Origin: an uncultured Brachyspira sp.
GTDB taxonomy: Bacteria > Spirochaetota > Brachyspiria > Brachyspirales > Brachyspiraceae
Assembly (NCBI RefSeq): GCF_944390845.1
Contig: NZ_CALXRM010000028.1
Span: 1-37,925, forward strand
Length of the DNA stretch: 37,925 nt
Reading direction: 5' to 3'
Shown: piece after piece, positions 1 to 7,645 of the stretch
Position numbering within the stretch: position 1 is the stretch's first letter
Layout: every line of letters begins with the position of its first letter
Program-made: the position numbers and the translations under genes
The notes under the pieces: model-generated
What the model was told of the DNA's origin: nothing
Seen by the model: the letters and a program-made list of their open reading frames with translations, nothing else
The model's database searches: none

Positions 1-76
1 TGAAATGCGTAAAAAACAATATGAATATTATAGAGATAAATTACTAACTTTTGAGGAGAAGAAAATTAAAGAGTAA
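1..76 (+). CDS. hsdS: 3' end of a type I restriction specificity subunit gene (partial)
   Basis: The window opens inside an open frame that reads [17 protein letters not shown] and then an EEKKIKE tail before the TAA at 74-76. The [15 protein letters not shown] motif is the usual C-terminal end of HsdS, the subunit that gives type I restriction-modification complexes their DNA target. Only about 24 residues lie in the window, so target domains and completeness cannot be judged. The same tail is repeated downstream at 240-323, which supports the identification and shows that this locus has undergone duplication. The assignment comes from the motif alone. Confidence 0.7.
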   Translation, partial: EMRKKQYEYYRDKLLTFEEKKIKE

Positions 77-424
77 TAAACCGCATACTTACAGTACTTC
101 CTTCAGTCGCTTACAGTTGGCGTTTGATAATTTTGAGCATTACCGTGCGGGAAGCCGATACGGCGAGTATCAAGAACGCATTGTTAAAATACTTGACCGT
201 TTTGAGGCATTATGTAATGACATTATTTCAGGTTTGCCTGCAGAAATAGAGTTAAGAAAAAAGCAATACGAATACTACAGAGATAAATTATTAACGTTTA
301 AGGAGAAGAAAATTAAAGAGTAATAAACCGCATACTTACAGTACTTCCTTCGGTCGCTTACAGTGGGCGTTTGATAATGTTGAGCGTTACCGTGGGCGAA
401 TACTTTAAGGAGAAGAAAATTTAA
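74..424 (+). repeat. tandem hsdS-tail repeat, period about 247 bp
   Basis: A block beginning taataaaccgcatacttac starts at 74 and again at 321. Each is followed by gtacttccttc, ggcgtttgataat and taccgtg. Each block lies just after an hsdS tail ending gagaagaaaatt (56-67, 303-314), and a third tail remnant occurs at about 402-424. The non-coding part of the unit also resembles the minus strand of the element at 34640-34944 (shared gtacttccttcggtcgc and taccgtgcgggaag), so the unit may have been built by recombination with that repeat family. Confidence 0.7.
77..323 (+). pseudogene. duplicated HsdS C-terminal fragment
   Basis: This open frame has no convincing start: the longest version begins at a TTG inside the previous gene. 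Its last 55 residues or so (from about 153) read [15 protein letters not shown], then [20 protein letters not shown], then [15 protein letters not shown]. That is the conserved C-terminal helix and tail of HsdS. The first 25 residues look like translated non-coding repeat. It is therefore best read as a promoterless remnant of an hsdS 3' end left by recombination, not as a functional small protein. Such leftovers can act as silent donors for HsdS switching in other bacteria, but no complete target domain is present here. Confidence 0.65.
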
Positions 425-560
425 TTATTTTTAGATTTTTTTAAATTTGTTGGCTCATTTTGTTAAAAATGTTTGTTTAACAATAAGGGCGGGTTTGGGT
501 GGGTTATATAATGTAATTTTTTGAAAATGAAAAATATTTATATAATTGGTTTGTAATTGA

Positions 561-915
561 TAATATGCTAAAAATTTTTAAGTTTGTCAGCCGATGCACT
601 TTATGTAAATTTTATCTACTTTTTTTCCGCACACGCTCTGCGGGCTTTGCCAAAGTAGCTATATCCTCAACAAGCTCGGATACGCTTTGCGAAAACGCAA
701 TTGCTAGAACTTTATATTTTAAAAATACTTATTAAATATAGGATATATCCTATATTTATACTAAAATGCAGTTCTTTTGGTTCTTTTATACCAATAAAAG
801 AACTGGGGTATTGCGTAAGCACGCAGAGCGGTGGGCAAAGCCCCATATATTAAAAAGAAAATATAATTTTAATTTTAATTTTAATTTTGACAAAATATAG
901 TTGTTTATGTATATA
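561..915. mobile_element. Dispersed promoter-ended intergenic element, copy 1
   Basis: The 355-bp segment is bounded by inverted ends. The left end (561-590), read on the minus strand, is CTGACA-17-CATATT. The right end (887-915), read on the plus strand, is TTGACA-17-TATATA. The interior is much richer in G+C than the flanks. Its minus strand shares a core with copies 2 and 3, including ggggctttgccca and ccccagttctttt. It carries no open frame of note. Similar ends recur at four other intergenic sites in this window. The ends resemble short non-autonomous transposable elements, but no transposase or clear target duplication is visible. The stretch 424-560 before it is A+T-rich with nothing recognised apart from a gggcgggtttgggtgggtt tract at 487-505. 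Confidence 0.55.
865..915 (+). promoter_or_regulatory. Promoter for 937-1992 with (AATTTT)4 tract upstream
   Basis: TTGACA (887-892), a 17-nt spacer and TATATA (910-915) form a near-consensus sigma-70 promoter. Transcription would start near 922, about 15 nt before the ATG at 937, with no ribosome-binding site visible in between. Four exact AATTTT copies (865-888) run directly into the -35 box. The promoter is the right end of the dispersed element at 561-915. Confidence 0.6.
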
Positions 916-936
916 TTAAGTTGATAATTGTGATTT

Positions 937-1992
937 ATGAAAAGGTATTTTTTATTTTTTATATTTGCTGTATCCTCTATAGCATTCGCCGATATCACTC
1001 CTAAATTCGGTATAAAGAACAGTTTTAATTATATAGATTTAAAAGAAAGCCAATATATACCAAATTCAATATTAAGTAATGATACTTATTTTTATTTAGG
1101 TTTTGAATATCTTAATAATAATTTTTATTTTTCATTCAAGCCTGCAATTAGAATATACACAAAAGACAATAGAGAACTTATTTATGATAACGGTAATCTA
1201 ATAAAACAAAATGATAATAAGGCATATTTCGCTTTTACATTTGATGAAATACAATTTAATTATATCAATGGAATTTTAGGTTTTTATATAGGAAAGAGAA
1301 AATTCCATTTCGGCGAAGGTTTTAACAGGCAGTATATGTTTGTTGGTGAAAGCGTGCTTTATAATGATTATGAGGCTTTATATAATACCGAGCTTAATTT
1401 TTATCAGGGAAATATTACTCATTCAATAGGTTTTATTACGGACACTAAATCAATAGATTTATTGAAAGAACCTCAGTATTATACTTCTTGGTATTATTTG
1501 AAATATTCTTCATCTCATTTGGGATTAATGGGAATAACAAAATATACTTATGACTTACAAAAGAAAAATAATTTAATGCTTGGTTTTGAGGCTTCATATA
1601 TATTTGATATAGGCTTTAAACTTTATGGAAATGTTACTTATAATATTTTAAGCAGCAATAATTTAGGAAAAAGTCTTAATGATATAAAAAGTTTATTAGG
1701 TATCAGTTATACTTTTCTTTATAATTATGATTTTATACTTAGTCCTTATGTAGAATATTTTTATGAAGATAGTCATTCATTTTACTCTGTAGGACTTTAT
1801 TTATCTTTCCTTAACAATTTATTTAATATAATAACTTATTTTTCTCATTCGCCTAATTATAAAATGGATTTAAATGCAAAACTTCTTATCAATTATAATA
1901 ATTTTAGTTTTACTTTTAATTATTATACGCCTTTTAAAAGTAATGAAATTTTGGAACATACATTTGAAATAGCATTGGAATATAATTATTGA
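937..1992 (+). CDS. predicted outer-membrane beta-barrel protein
   Basis: The 351-residue product starts with a clear signal peptide (MKRYFLFFIFAVSSIAFA, cleavage after about residue 18). The remainder is aromatic-rich alternating strands with no cysteine, and it ends in Tyr (EYNY), as outer-membrane barrel proteins often do. Repeated strand-like stretches such as YFYLGFEYL and LGFYIGKRKFHFG, and a string of Tyr/Phe-rich hairpins, support a barrel. No family could be named. It is a single gene, driven by the promoter at 887-915. The next gene begins 117 bp later with its own strong ribosome-binding site. The mRNA leader would be only about 15 nt and lacks an SD sequence, which is unusual beside its neighbours. 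A periplasmic role is the main alternative. Confidence 0.6.
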   Translation: MKRYFLFFIFAVSSIAFADITPKFGIKNSFNYIDLKESQYIPNSILSNDTYFYLGFEYLNNNFYFSFKPAIRIYTKDNRELIYDNGNLIKQNDNKAYFAFTFDEIQFNYINGILGFYIGKRKFHFGEGFNRQYMFVGESVLYNDYEALYNTELNFYQGNITHSIGFITDTKSIDLLKEPQYYTSWYYLKYSSSHLGLMGITKYTYDLQKKNNLMLGFEASYIFDIGFKLYGNVTYNILSSNNLGKSLNDIKSLLGISYTFLYNYDFILSPYVEYFYEDSHSFYSVGLYLSFLNNLFNIITYFSHSPNYKMDLNAKLLINYNNFSFTFNYYTPFKSNEILEHTFEIALEYNY

Positions 1993-2109
1993 TAATTAAA
2001 AATATCAGGTATTTTGATTTAATTTTTTTAGTAATAATATTATATTTATATTGACTAATTTATAAAAATATATATCTTTTATTAAGAATGCTGATAAGGA
2101 GAAATCTGT

Positions 2110-2901
2110 ATGATGAAAAAATTATTTTTATTTACTTTGTTAATTTCTAGTTTGTTAATTGTCGGCTGCGGCAATAATGTTTCAGATCCTACAAATGATG
2201 GCGGTACAGTTGTAGAATCTTCTTATAAAGCTAATGGAATATCTTCTGTGTATGAAGGTAAAGACTATAAATTTTTTAGTATGGACGGTAATACTTATCA
2301 AATAACCATTAAAGATGGAGGTATTAGCGGATTAGGAACTTACTCTTTTGATAAAAGCAGTATTTACAGTAAAAATGCAGATGGAGATGATGATTATACA
2401 GGAACTTATAAAGAGTATATAGTATATAATAATAGTTATAACGGAATTATTATGTTTTCTAAAACCGATGATAATGTAGGGACTATTTATTTGAAAAATA
2501 CTGATGGTACAATAATAGAAGGATTTATTGATATTGATAGAACAGATAGAGTTATACCAACAGAGTATAAAGGTACTTGGCAAAGACAAAATATATCGGG
2601 TTCAACTGTAAGTGTAACTATTGATGATACATTTGTTACAATTTCAAATACAAAAATTATAAAAATACCTGTTTCATTCTTCATAAATGATGCTTCTACT
2701 GGAAAGCTTGTTGTGAAAGAAAATTTTTATAAAGGTACTGAGATGTCTTTGAATGATACTAAGGATACTTTAACTATATCTTTGAAAAGATCATCTATTA
2801 ACTGGGATTTTCAAATAGATGCTAACAATAAAATAACTATTGCCTCCATTGGTTTTACTTATTCTAGCATGTCATTAGGAAGTTTTAAAAAAATAAACTA
2901 G
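2110..2901 (+). CDS. predicted lipoprotein of unknown function
   Basis: The 263-residue protein has a lipoprotein signal: a Lys-rich start, a hydrophobic stretch and the lipobox LIVGC, with the lipidated Cys at about residue 20. The mature part starts with an Asn/Asp/Gly-rich linker and then two strand-rich halves. Each half contains a Tyr-Lys/Gly-Thr motif (TGTYKEY near residue 97, YKGTWQRQ near 156), reminiscent of the lipocalin-like domains common in Bacteroidetes and Spirochaete lipoproteins. The start at 2110 is preferred because AAGGAG (2096-2101) lies 8 nt upstream. A start at 2113 would leave 11 nt. A terminator follows at 2931. Ligand and function are unknown. Confidence 0.65.
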   Translation: MMKKLFLFTLLISSLLIVGCGNNVSDPTNDGGTVVESSYKANGISSVYEGKDYKFFSMDGNTYQITIKDGGISGLGTYSFDKSSIYSKNADGDDDYTGTYKEYIVYNNSYNGIIMFSKTDDNVGTIYLKNTDGTIIEGFIDIDRTDRVIPTEYKGTWQRQNISGSTVSVTIDDTFVTISNTKIIKIPVSFFINDASTGKLVVKENFYKGTEMSLNDTKDTLTISLKRSSINWDFQIDANNKITIASIGFTYSSMSLGSFKKIN

Positions 2902-2930
2902 CATATAATTTTTTTATATACGAAACAATG

Positions 2931-2960
2931 AATGGAGGATTAAAAAATCCTCCATTTTTT
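2931..2960 (+). terminator. Rho-independent terminator after the lipoprotein gene
   Basis: A perfect 10-bp stem AATGGAGGAT/ATCCTCCATT with a 6-nt loop is followed by a T run. Confidence 0.85.
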
Positions 2961-3027
2961 ATTTGTAGTTAAAAATTATGATTATGTAAAACATTTAAAA
3001 AATGAATAAAAAAATCTATTTATAGTA

Positions 3028-3055
3028 TTGACATTATTTGTATTTGTATTATATT
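3028..3055 (+). promoter_or_regulatory. promoter of the pot operon
   Basis: TTGACA (3028-3033), a 16-nt spacer and TATATT (3050-3055) make a near-consensus sigma-70 promoter. A start near 3062 leaves a transcribed leader of about 218 nt before the potA ATG. Confidence 0.65.
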
Positions 3056-3061
3056 GAATCC

Positions 3062-3279
3062 AATTAAAAAAATAATTATGCAATAGCTCGAGTAATGGAT
3101 ATTCTTTGCAGGTGTATCTGTTGACTAAGAAAGGCTTATTATAGTTTATTAATCTATAAATAGCTAGAACGAAAAAAACCCTATGCGGGTAAGCGACGAG
3201 TAAACTGCGTTTTATACGTTAATATGTATATACGTAATTTTACGGAGGCTATTGTAAATATACGCATAGGGGGTCGTTT
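3062..3279 (+). promoter_or_regulatory. long structured 5' leader of potABCD (candidate riboswitch)
   Basis: The leader contains a hairpin at 3133-3165 (GGCT..TTATAG paired with CTATAA..AGCT) and a perfect 9-bp long-range stem, CCCTATGCG (3179-3187) with CGCATAGGG (3263-3271). The second strand of that stem overlaps the ribosome-binding site AGGGGG (3268-3273), 6 nt before the ATG, so folding would block translation initiation. The enclosed 75 nt include a small hairpin (TACGT at 3215-3219, ACGTA at 3232-3236) and islands richer in G+C than the surroundings, for example gcgggtaagcgacgag (3185-3200). I could not match it to TPP, lysine, purine, cobalamin, SAM, glycine, guanidine-I or T-box consensus patterns. 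The ligand, if any, is unknown; polyamine is an obvious guess from the operon. Confidence 0.5.
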
Positions 3280-4338
3280 ATGGTCGATAATATTATCGTG
3301 TCTTTAAAAAACATCAATGTTTCGTATGAAGAAAATACTATACTAGAAAATCTTAATCTTGATATCAAAGACAAAGAATTTTTAACTCTTTTAGGACCAT
3401 CAGGCTGCGGAAAAACAACTATATTAAGAACAATAGCTGGTTTCATAAAGCCGGATTCTGGAGAAGTGCTTTTTGACGGAAAAGTTATAAATGATACTCC
3501 AGCTTATAAAAGAGAAGTAAATACTGTTTTCCAAAGATATGCATTATTTCCTCATCTTAATGTTTTTGAAAATATTGCATTCGGTCTTAATTTAAAAAAA
3601 GTTCCTAAATCAGAAATTAAAGAAAGAGTTAATCAAATGCTAAAAATGGTTAACTTAGAAAATTACGGAAACAGAAATATTGCAAGACTTTCAGGCGGTC
3701 AGCAGCAAAGAGTTGCAATTGCAAGGGCATTAATTAATAAACCTAGAGTTTTGCTTCTTGATGAGCCTTTGGGAGCATTGGATTTAAAACTCAGAAAAGA
3801 GATGCAAATAGAATTAAAGAAAATTCAGCAGTCATTAGAAATTACTTTTGTATATGTTACTCATGACCAAGAGGAAGCATTAACAATGAGTGATACTGTT
3901 GCAGTTATGAAAGACGGAGAGATACTTCAAATAGGTACTCCTGAAGATATATACAATGAACCAAAGAATGCATTTATAGCAGACTTTATAGGAGAGAGCA
4001 ACATCATAGACGGTATTATGCATGATGATTATGTTGTAGAGTTTGCAGGATATGTGTTTGATTGTGTTGATAAGGGATTTGAAAAATTAGAAAAAGTTGA
4101 TGTAGTTATACGTCCGGAAGATATAATAGTTGTGCCTCCTGAAAATGCTAATATATCTGGTTTGGTAGAATCAGCTATATTTAAAGGCGTTCATTTTGAA
4201 ATGATACTTGATGCCCATGGATATAAATGGATAATACATTCAACAGAAAAATGGGAAGCAGGCACAGAAATAGGAATAGATGTTTCCAAAGAAAATATTC
4301 ATATTATGAAAAAAACTGTAGAAGAGGTGATAATATGA
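3280..4338 (+). CDS. potA: spermidine/putrescine ABC transporter ATP-binding protein PotA
   Basis: This is the cytoplasmic ATPase that powers polyamine import. The 352-residue protein has Walker [10 protein letters not shown] (39-47), the Q-loop [10 protein letters not shown] (84-93), signature LSGGQQQ (137-143), Walker B LLLDEP (158-163) and the H-loop THD. The C-terminal part after residue 240 is the TOBE-type regulatory domain, with VVIRPEDI. Length agrees with PotA (about 350-380). The start at 3280 follows AGGGGG by 6 nt. The stop overlaps the potB start (ATGA at 4335-4338), so the two are translationally coupled. Order and spacing with potB, potC and potD confirm the system. Substrate choice between putrescine and spermidine cannot be read from this subunit. 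Confidence 0.9.
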   Translation: MVDNIIVSLKNINVSYEENTILENLNLDIKDKEFLTLLGPSGCGKTTILRTIAGFIKPDSGEVLFDGKVINDTPAYKREVNTVFQRYALFPHLNVFENIAFGLNLKKVPKSEIKERVNQMLKMVNLENYGNRNIARLSGGQQQRVAIARALINKPRVLLLDEPLGALDLKLRKEMQIELKKIQQSLEITFVYVTHDQEEALTMSDTVAVMKDGEILQIGTPEDIYNEPKNAFIADFIGESNIIDGIMHDDYVVEFAGYVFDCVDKGFEKLEKVDVVIRPEDIIVVPPENANISGLVESAIFKGVHFEMILDAHGYKWIIHSTEKWEAGTEIGIDVSKENIHIMKKTVEEVII

Positions 4339-5153
4339 AATCAAAAATTCCAGCAGTACCTTATTTAATTTGGACATTAGTTTTTGTATTAGTTCCGCTT
4401 TTTTTGGTAATATATTTTGCTTTTACCAATCAGAGGGGAGATTTCACTTTAGATAATTTTTCAAGTGTTACAGCATTTACTCCGGTTATAATGCGTTCTG
4501 TTATACTTGCTACTATTGCCACTATAATATGTTTAATATTGGCTTATCCTTTATCATATTATATATCAAGACAGGAGAAAACTATTCAGCATGCACTTAT
4601 AATGTTAGTTATGCTTCCTATGTGGATGAATTTTCTTCTTAGAACTTATGCTTGGATGAGTATATTAGAAAATAATGGCTTAATAAATAAAGCATTACTT
4701 TTTATGGGACTTTCTCCAGTTAAATTAATAAATACTCAAGCGGCTGTTTTAATTGGTATGGTATATAACTATTTGCCTTTTATGATACTTCCGCTTTATT
4801 CAGTTATGACAAAAATACATCAAAGTTTAATAGAGGCTTCTCAAGATTTAGGAGCAAATTCATTTAATGTATTCAGTAAAGTAATATTTCCATTAAGTTT
4901 GCCTGGCATGGCTGCAGGTGTTACTATGGTATTTGTGGCTGCGGTCAGTACTTTTGTAATTTCACGTATGCTTGGAGGCGGATCTAATATACTTATAGGC
5001 GATTTAATAGAGATGCAGTTTTTAGGTATGTCTTATAATCCTAATTTGGGTTCGGCTATAAGTTTGGTTCTTATTGTAATATCTTTATGTGCTATTATGC
5101 TTATGCAGCAAATAGATGAAGAAGATGAAGATGTTAAGGGTATGTTTTTATAA
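4335..5153 (+). CDS. potB: spermidine/putrescine ABC transporter permease PotB
   Basis: This 272-residue inner-membrane permease has six hydrophobic segments and the EAA-type coupling loop [20 protein letters not shown], followed by LSLPG. That loop contacts the PotA ATPase. The ATG at 4335 overlaps the potA stop and follows GAGGTG (4324-4329). The longer frame opening at 4227 would lie inside potA and adds a hydrophilic tail of no permease character, so it is rejected. The N-terminal sequence after the true start ([20 protein letters not shown]) is typical of the first membrane helix of PotB. It pairs with PotC, 12 bp downstream, to form the heterodimeric channel. Confidence 0.9.
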   Translation: MKSKIPAVPYLIWTLVFVLVPLFLVIYFAFTNQRGDFTLDNFSSVTAFTPVIMRSVILATIATIICLILAYPLSYYISRQEKTIQHALIMLVMLPMWMNFLLRTYAWMSILENNGLINKALLFMGLSPVKLINTQAAVLIGMVYNYLPFMILPLYSVMTKIHQSLIEASQDLGANSFNVFSKVIFPLSLPGMAAGVTMVFVAAVSTFVISRMLGGGSNILIGDLIEMQFLGMSYNPNLGSAISLVLIVISLCAIMLMQQIDEEDEDVKGMFL

Positions 5154-5165
5154 GGATATGCCGTT

Positions 5166-5972
5166 ATGATAAAGAAAATACTATCAAGAAGTTATATTGC
5201 TTTTATATTTTTATTTTTGTATGCTCCTATAGCTATACTTATATTCTTTTCATTTAACAGAGCCAGAGGAAGAGGCGTATTTACAGGTTTTACTTTACAT
5301 TGGTATAAAGAATTATTTTCTAATGATTTAATACTTCATTCATTTTTAAATACCATAATAGTAGCTGCTGTTTCTTCCATATTTGCTACAGTGCTTGGTA
5401 CTATGGCAGCTATTGGTATTAATAGTTTCAATAAAAAAATGAAAAGTGCTATTATGGGAGTAACTTATATATCTATAATAAATCCGGAGATTGTAACAGG
5501 TATATCATTAATGCTTTTATTCGTTATAATGAAATTGAAATTCGGATTTACAACTTTGATTTTAGCACATATTACTTTCAATGTTCCTTATGTTATTCTT
5601 AATGTTTTGCCAAAATTAAGACAGCAGGATAATAGTTTATATGAGGCAGCATTAGATTTGGGTTGTACTCCTTCTATGGCTTTTTGGAAGGTTGTAATTC
5701 CAGATATACTTCCCGGAATACTTGCTGGATTTTTAATGGCATTAACTTATTCTCTTGATGACTTTGTAGTAAGCTATTTTACTACAGGTATCACTTCTCA
5801 GACTTTGCCTATAACTATTTATTCTATGACTAGAAAACGTGTTAGTCCGGAGATTAATGCTATATCTACAGTTATATTTATAGTTGTACTTATTAGTCTT
5901 GTCATTATGAATTTAAAAGAGATAAAGAAAGAAAAATATTTACTTCAGCTAAAAAGAAAAAGAAATAAATAA
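5166..5972 (+). CDS. potC: spermidine/putrescine ABC transporter permease PotC
   Basis: This second permease of the importer is 268 residues long, with about six membrane segments. It starts with a hydrophobic helix containing FLFLYAPIAILIFFSFN, a hallmark of PotC. The coupling loop is EAALDLGCTPSMAFWKVVIP, followed by DILPG. The conserved YSLDDFVVSYFTTG segment near residue 198 is also typical of PotC. AAGGA at 5152-5156 lies 9 nt upstream of the start. It ends with a Lys/Arg-rich cytoplasmic tail (LKRKRNK). It sits between potB and potD in one operon. Confidence 0.9.
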   Translation: MIKKILSRSYIAFIFLFLYAPIAILIFFSFNRARGRGVFTGFTLHWYKELFSNDLILHSFLNTIIVAAVSSIFATVLGTMAAIGINSFNKKMKSAIMGVTYISIINPEIVTGISLMLLFVIMKLKFGFTTLILAHITFNVPYVILNVLPKLRQQDNSLYEAALDLGCTPSMAFWKVVIPDILPGILAGFLMALTYSLDDFVVSYFTTGITSQTLPITIYSMTRKRVSPEINAISTVIFIVVLISLVIMNLKEIKKEKYLLQLKRKRNK

Positions 5973-6025
5973 AATAATCTAATTTTTATAAAAAAAAAAT
6001 TTATTTAAAAAGGAGAAATGTAAAA

Positions 6026-7228
6026 ATGAAAAAAAAAGTTTTTGCCATTTTAATGTCTATTGCAGTAATGGCAAGCGGACAAACTGTTAATTTTGGTAAT
6101 TTTAATACCAATTATTATCACAAGTTTAAAGGGCAAAATTTGTCAGTAAATGTTTATAACTGGGGAGAATATATTTCTGACGGTTCAGACGGTTCATTAG
6201 ATGTAAATAAAGCATTTGAAGAACTTACAGGCGTAAAAGTTAATTATTCAACTTTTGCTTCTAATGAGGAGCTTTATGTTAAATTAAAAGTTGGAGGTAT
6301 TCAATACGATGTAATCATACCTTCAGATTATATGATAGAAAAATTAATAAAAGAAAATTTGGTAAGAAAATTAAATTACAACAATATTCCAGCTCATACT
6401 AATATAGCTAATAGATTTAAAAATCTTCCTTTTGACCCTACAGGCGAATATTCTTTGGCTTATACTTGGGGTGTAACAGGAATTGTATATAATAGAAAAT
6501 TAGTAACAGAAGCTGAAAATGAAATAGATTGGAAAATACTTTTTGATAAAAAATATAAAGGTCAAATACTTATGTATTATAACCCTAGAGATGCTTTTGG
6601 TATAGCTCAGGCATATTTAGGATATTCTTTAAATACTACTAATGAAACAGAATTAAGAGAATGTGCAAGAATATTAAAAGAACAAAAAACTTTAGTACAG
6701 TCTTATGTAATGGACGAAATATACGATAAAATGGAAGCTGGAGAGGCTGCTTTAGGTGTTTATTATGCTGGTGATTCTTTATCTATGATAGACAGCAATC
6801 CTGATTTGAATTTTGTTATTCCTAGAAAAGGTGCTAACTTATTTGTAGATTCTATATGTATACCTGCTGCTTCTGGTTCTCCTGAATTGGCAGAAATGTA
6901 TATTAACTTCCTTTGTGAGCCTGAAATTGCTTTAGCTAATATAGAGTATATTAATTATGCTTCTCCAAATGACGGAGCTATTGCAATAATGAGCGATAAT
7001 ACTAAAAATAATAAAATAATATATCCGGATAAAGAAACTTTAGATAATTGTGAAGTATATATCACTTTGCCAGATGATACTAATATTTTAATGGAAAATT
7101 TATGGAATGAAATACTTTCTAATGATTCTACATATAAAGGCTGGGTAATACCTGTTTCTTTAGGTGTTATAATTGTACTTTGTGCTGTAATTATAGTATT
7201 ACGCAAAATGAAAAAAAGAGAAAATTAA
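6026..7228 (+). CDS. potD: polyamine-binding protein PotD with a C-terminal membrane anchor
   Basis: This 400-residue extracytoplasmic binding protein delivers polyamine to PotABC. It begins with a signal-peptide-like segment (MKKKVFAILMSIAVMASGQT) lacking a lipobox cysteine. Family motifs include VNVYNWGEYI (41-50), YDVIIPSDYMIEKL, and LAYTWGVTGIVYNRK. AGGAG at 6011-6015 precedes the start. Unusually, the last 30 residues are a transmembrane helix (VIPVSLGVIIVLCAVIIVL) followed by a positive tail RKMKKREN. The protein would therefore be held in the inner membrane from its C terminus instead of being lipidated or soluble. No terminator follows directly; the next feature is a dispersed element. 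Confidence 0.88.
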   Translation: MKKKVFAILMSIAVMASGQTVNFGNFNTNYYHKFKGQNLSVNVYNWGEYISDGSDGSLDVNKAFEELTGVKVNYSTFASNEELYVKLKVGGIQYDVIIPSDYMIEKLIKENLVRKLNYNNIPAHTNIANRFKNLPFDPTGEYSLAYTWGVTGIVYNRKLVTEAENEIDWKILFDKKYKGQILMYYNPRDAFGIAQAYLGYSLNTTNETELRECARILKEQKTLVQSYVMDEIYDKMEAGEAALGVYYAGDSLSMIDSNPDLNFVIPRKGANLFVDSICIPAASGSPELAEMYINFLCEPEIALANIEYINYASPNDGAIAIMSDNTKNNKIIYPDKETLDNCEVYITLPDDTNILMENLWNEILSNDSTYKGWVIPVSLGVIIVLCAVIIVLRKMKKREN

Positions 7229-7234
7229 TTATTG

Positions 7235-7562
7235 TATACTGAAAATTTTTAAGTTTGTTAAAATTAGTTTTTATATTGTTATTATTTTCGGTGGCTAGCC
7301 CCCGAACCCCCAGTTCTTTTGCGATCGAAGGGAGTGCCTGCGGTATTGGCACAAAGAACCAAAAAGACTGCATTTTTGACATGAAATATGGTATTACACT
7401 ACATTTTGATACATATCCTTAAGTATTAGCTGTAATATGTGAGTTTTTTGTTATTCTTTTGGTGGAAAAAGAAAGTGTGGGATTATGTAGCATATAAATC
7501 CTTATATATCAAAATAAAATATTAACTTTATTTTTGACAAAATGTAATTATTTAAGTATCTT
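7235..7562. mobile_element. Dispersed promoter-ended intergenic element, copy 2
   Basis: The left end (about 7235-7261), read on the minus strand, is TTAACA-17-TATACA. The right end (7534-7562), read on the plus strand, is TTGACA-17-TATCTT. The interior contains a G+C-rich core (cccccagttcttttgcgatc, gaagggagtgcctg, aaagaaccaaaaagactgca). That core matches copy 3 on the same strand and copy 1 on the opposite strand. No gene is seen in 7229-7645 apart from this element and the terminator that follows. Both ends point into the 3' ends of flanking genes. Confidence 0.55.
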
Positions 7563-7585
7563 TAATTATTAAAGAATAAAAAAGG

Positions 7586-7621
7586 AAAGCCAAATATATA
7601 AAAATATATTTGGCTTTTTTT
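7586..7621. terminator. bidirectional Rho-independent terminator
   Basis: A perfect 14-bp stem, AAAGCCAAATATAT with ATATATTTGGCTTT, has A/T tracts on both sides. It lies between the plus-strand pot region and the converging minus-strand ABC operon, whose last stop is at 7646. Confidence 0.85.
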
Positions 7622-7645
7622 GATATTATTTTGGTTATATGAATT

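Noticed and set aside
3062-3279. Known riboswitch class (lysine, T-box, TPP, cobalamin, SAM, guanidine-I) in the pot leader
   Set aside because: None of the conserved core motifs of these classes could be placed in the leader; it is left unassigned.
4227-4334. Longer PotB starting inside potA
   Set aside because: The added residues are hydrophilic out-of-frame potA sequence; the coupled ATG at 4335 has an SD and fits the family.
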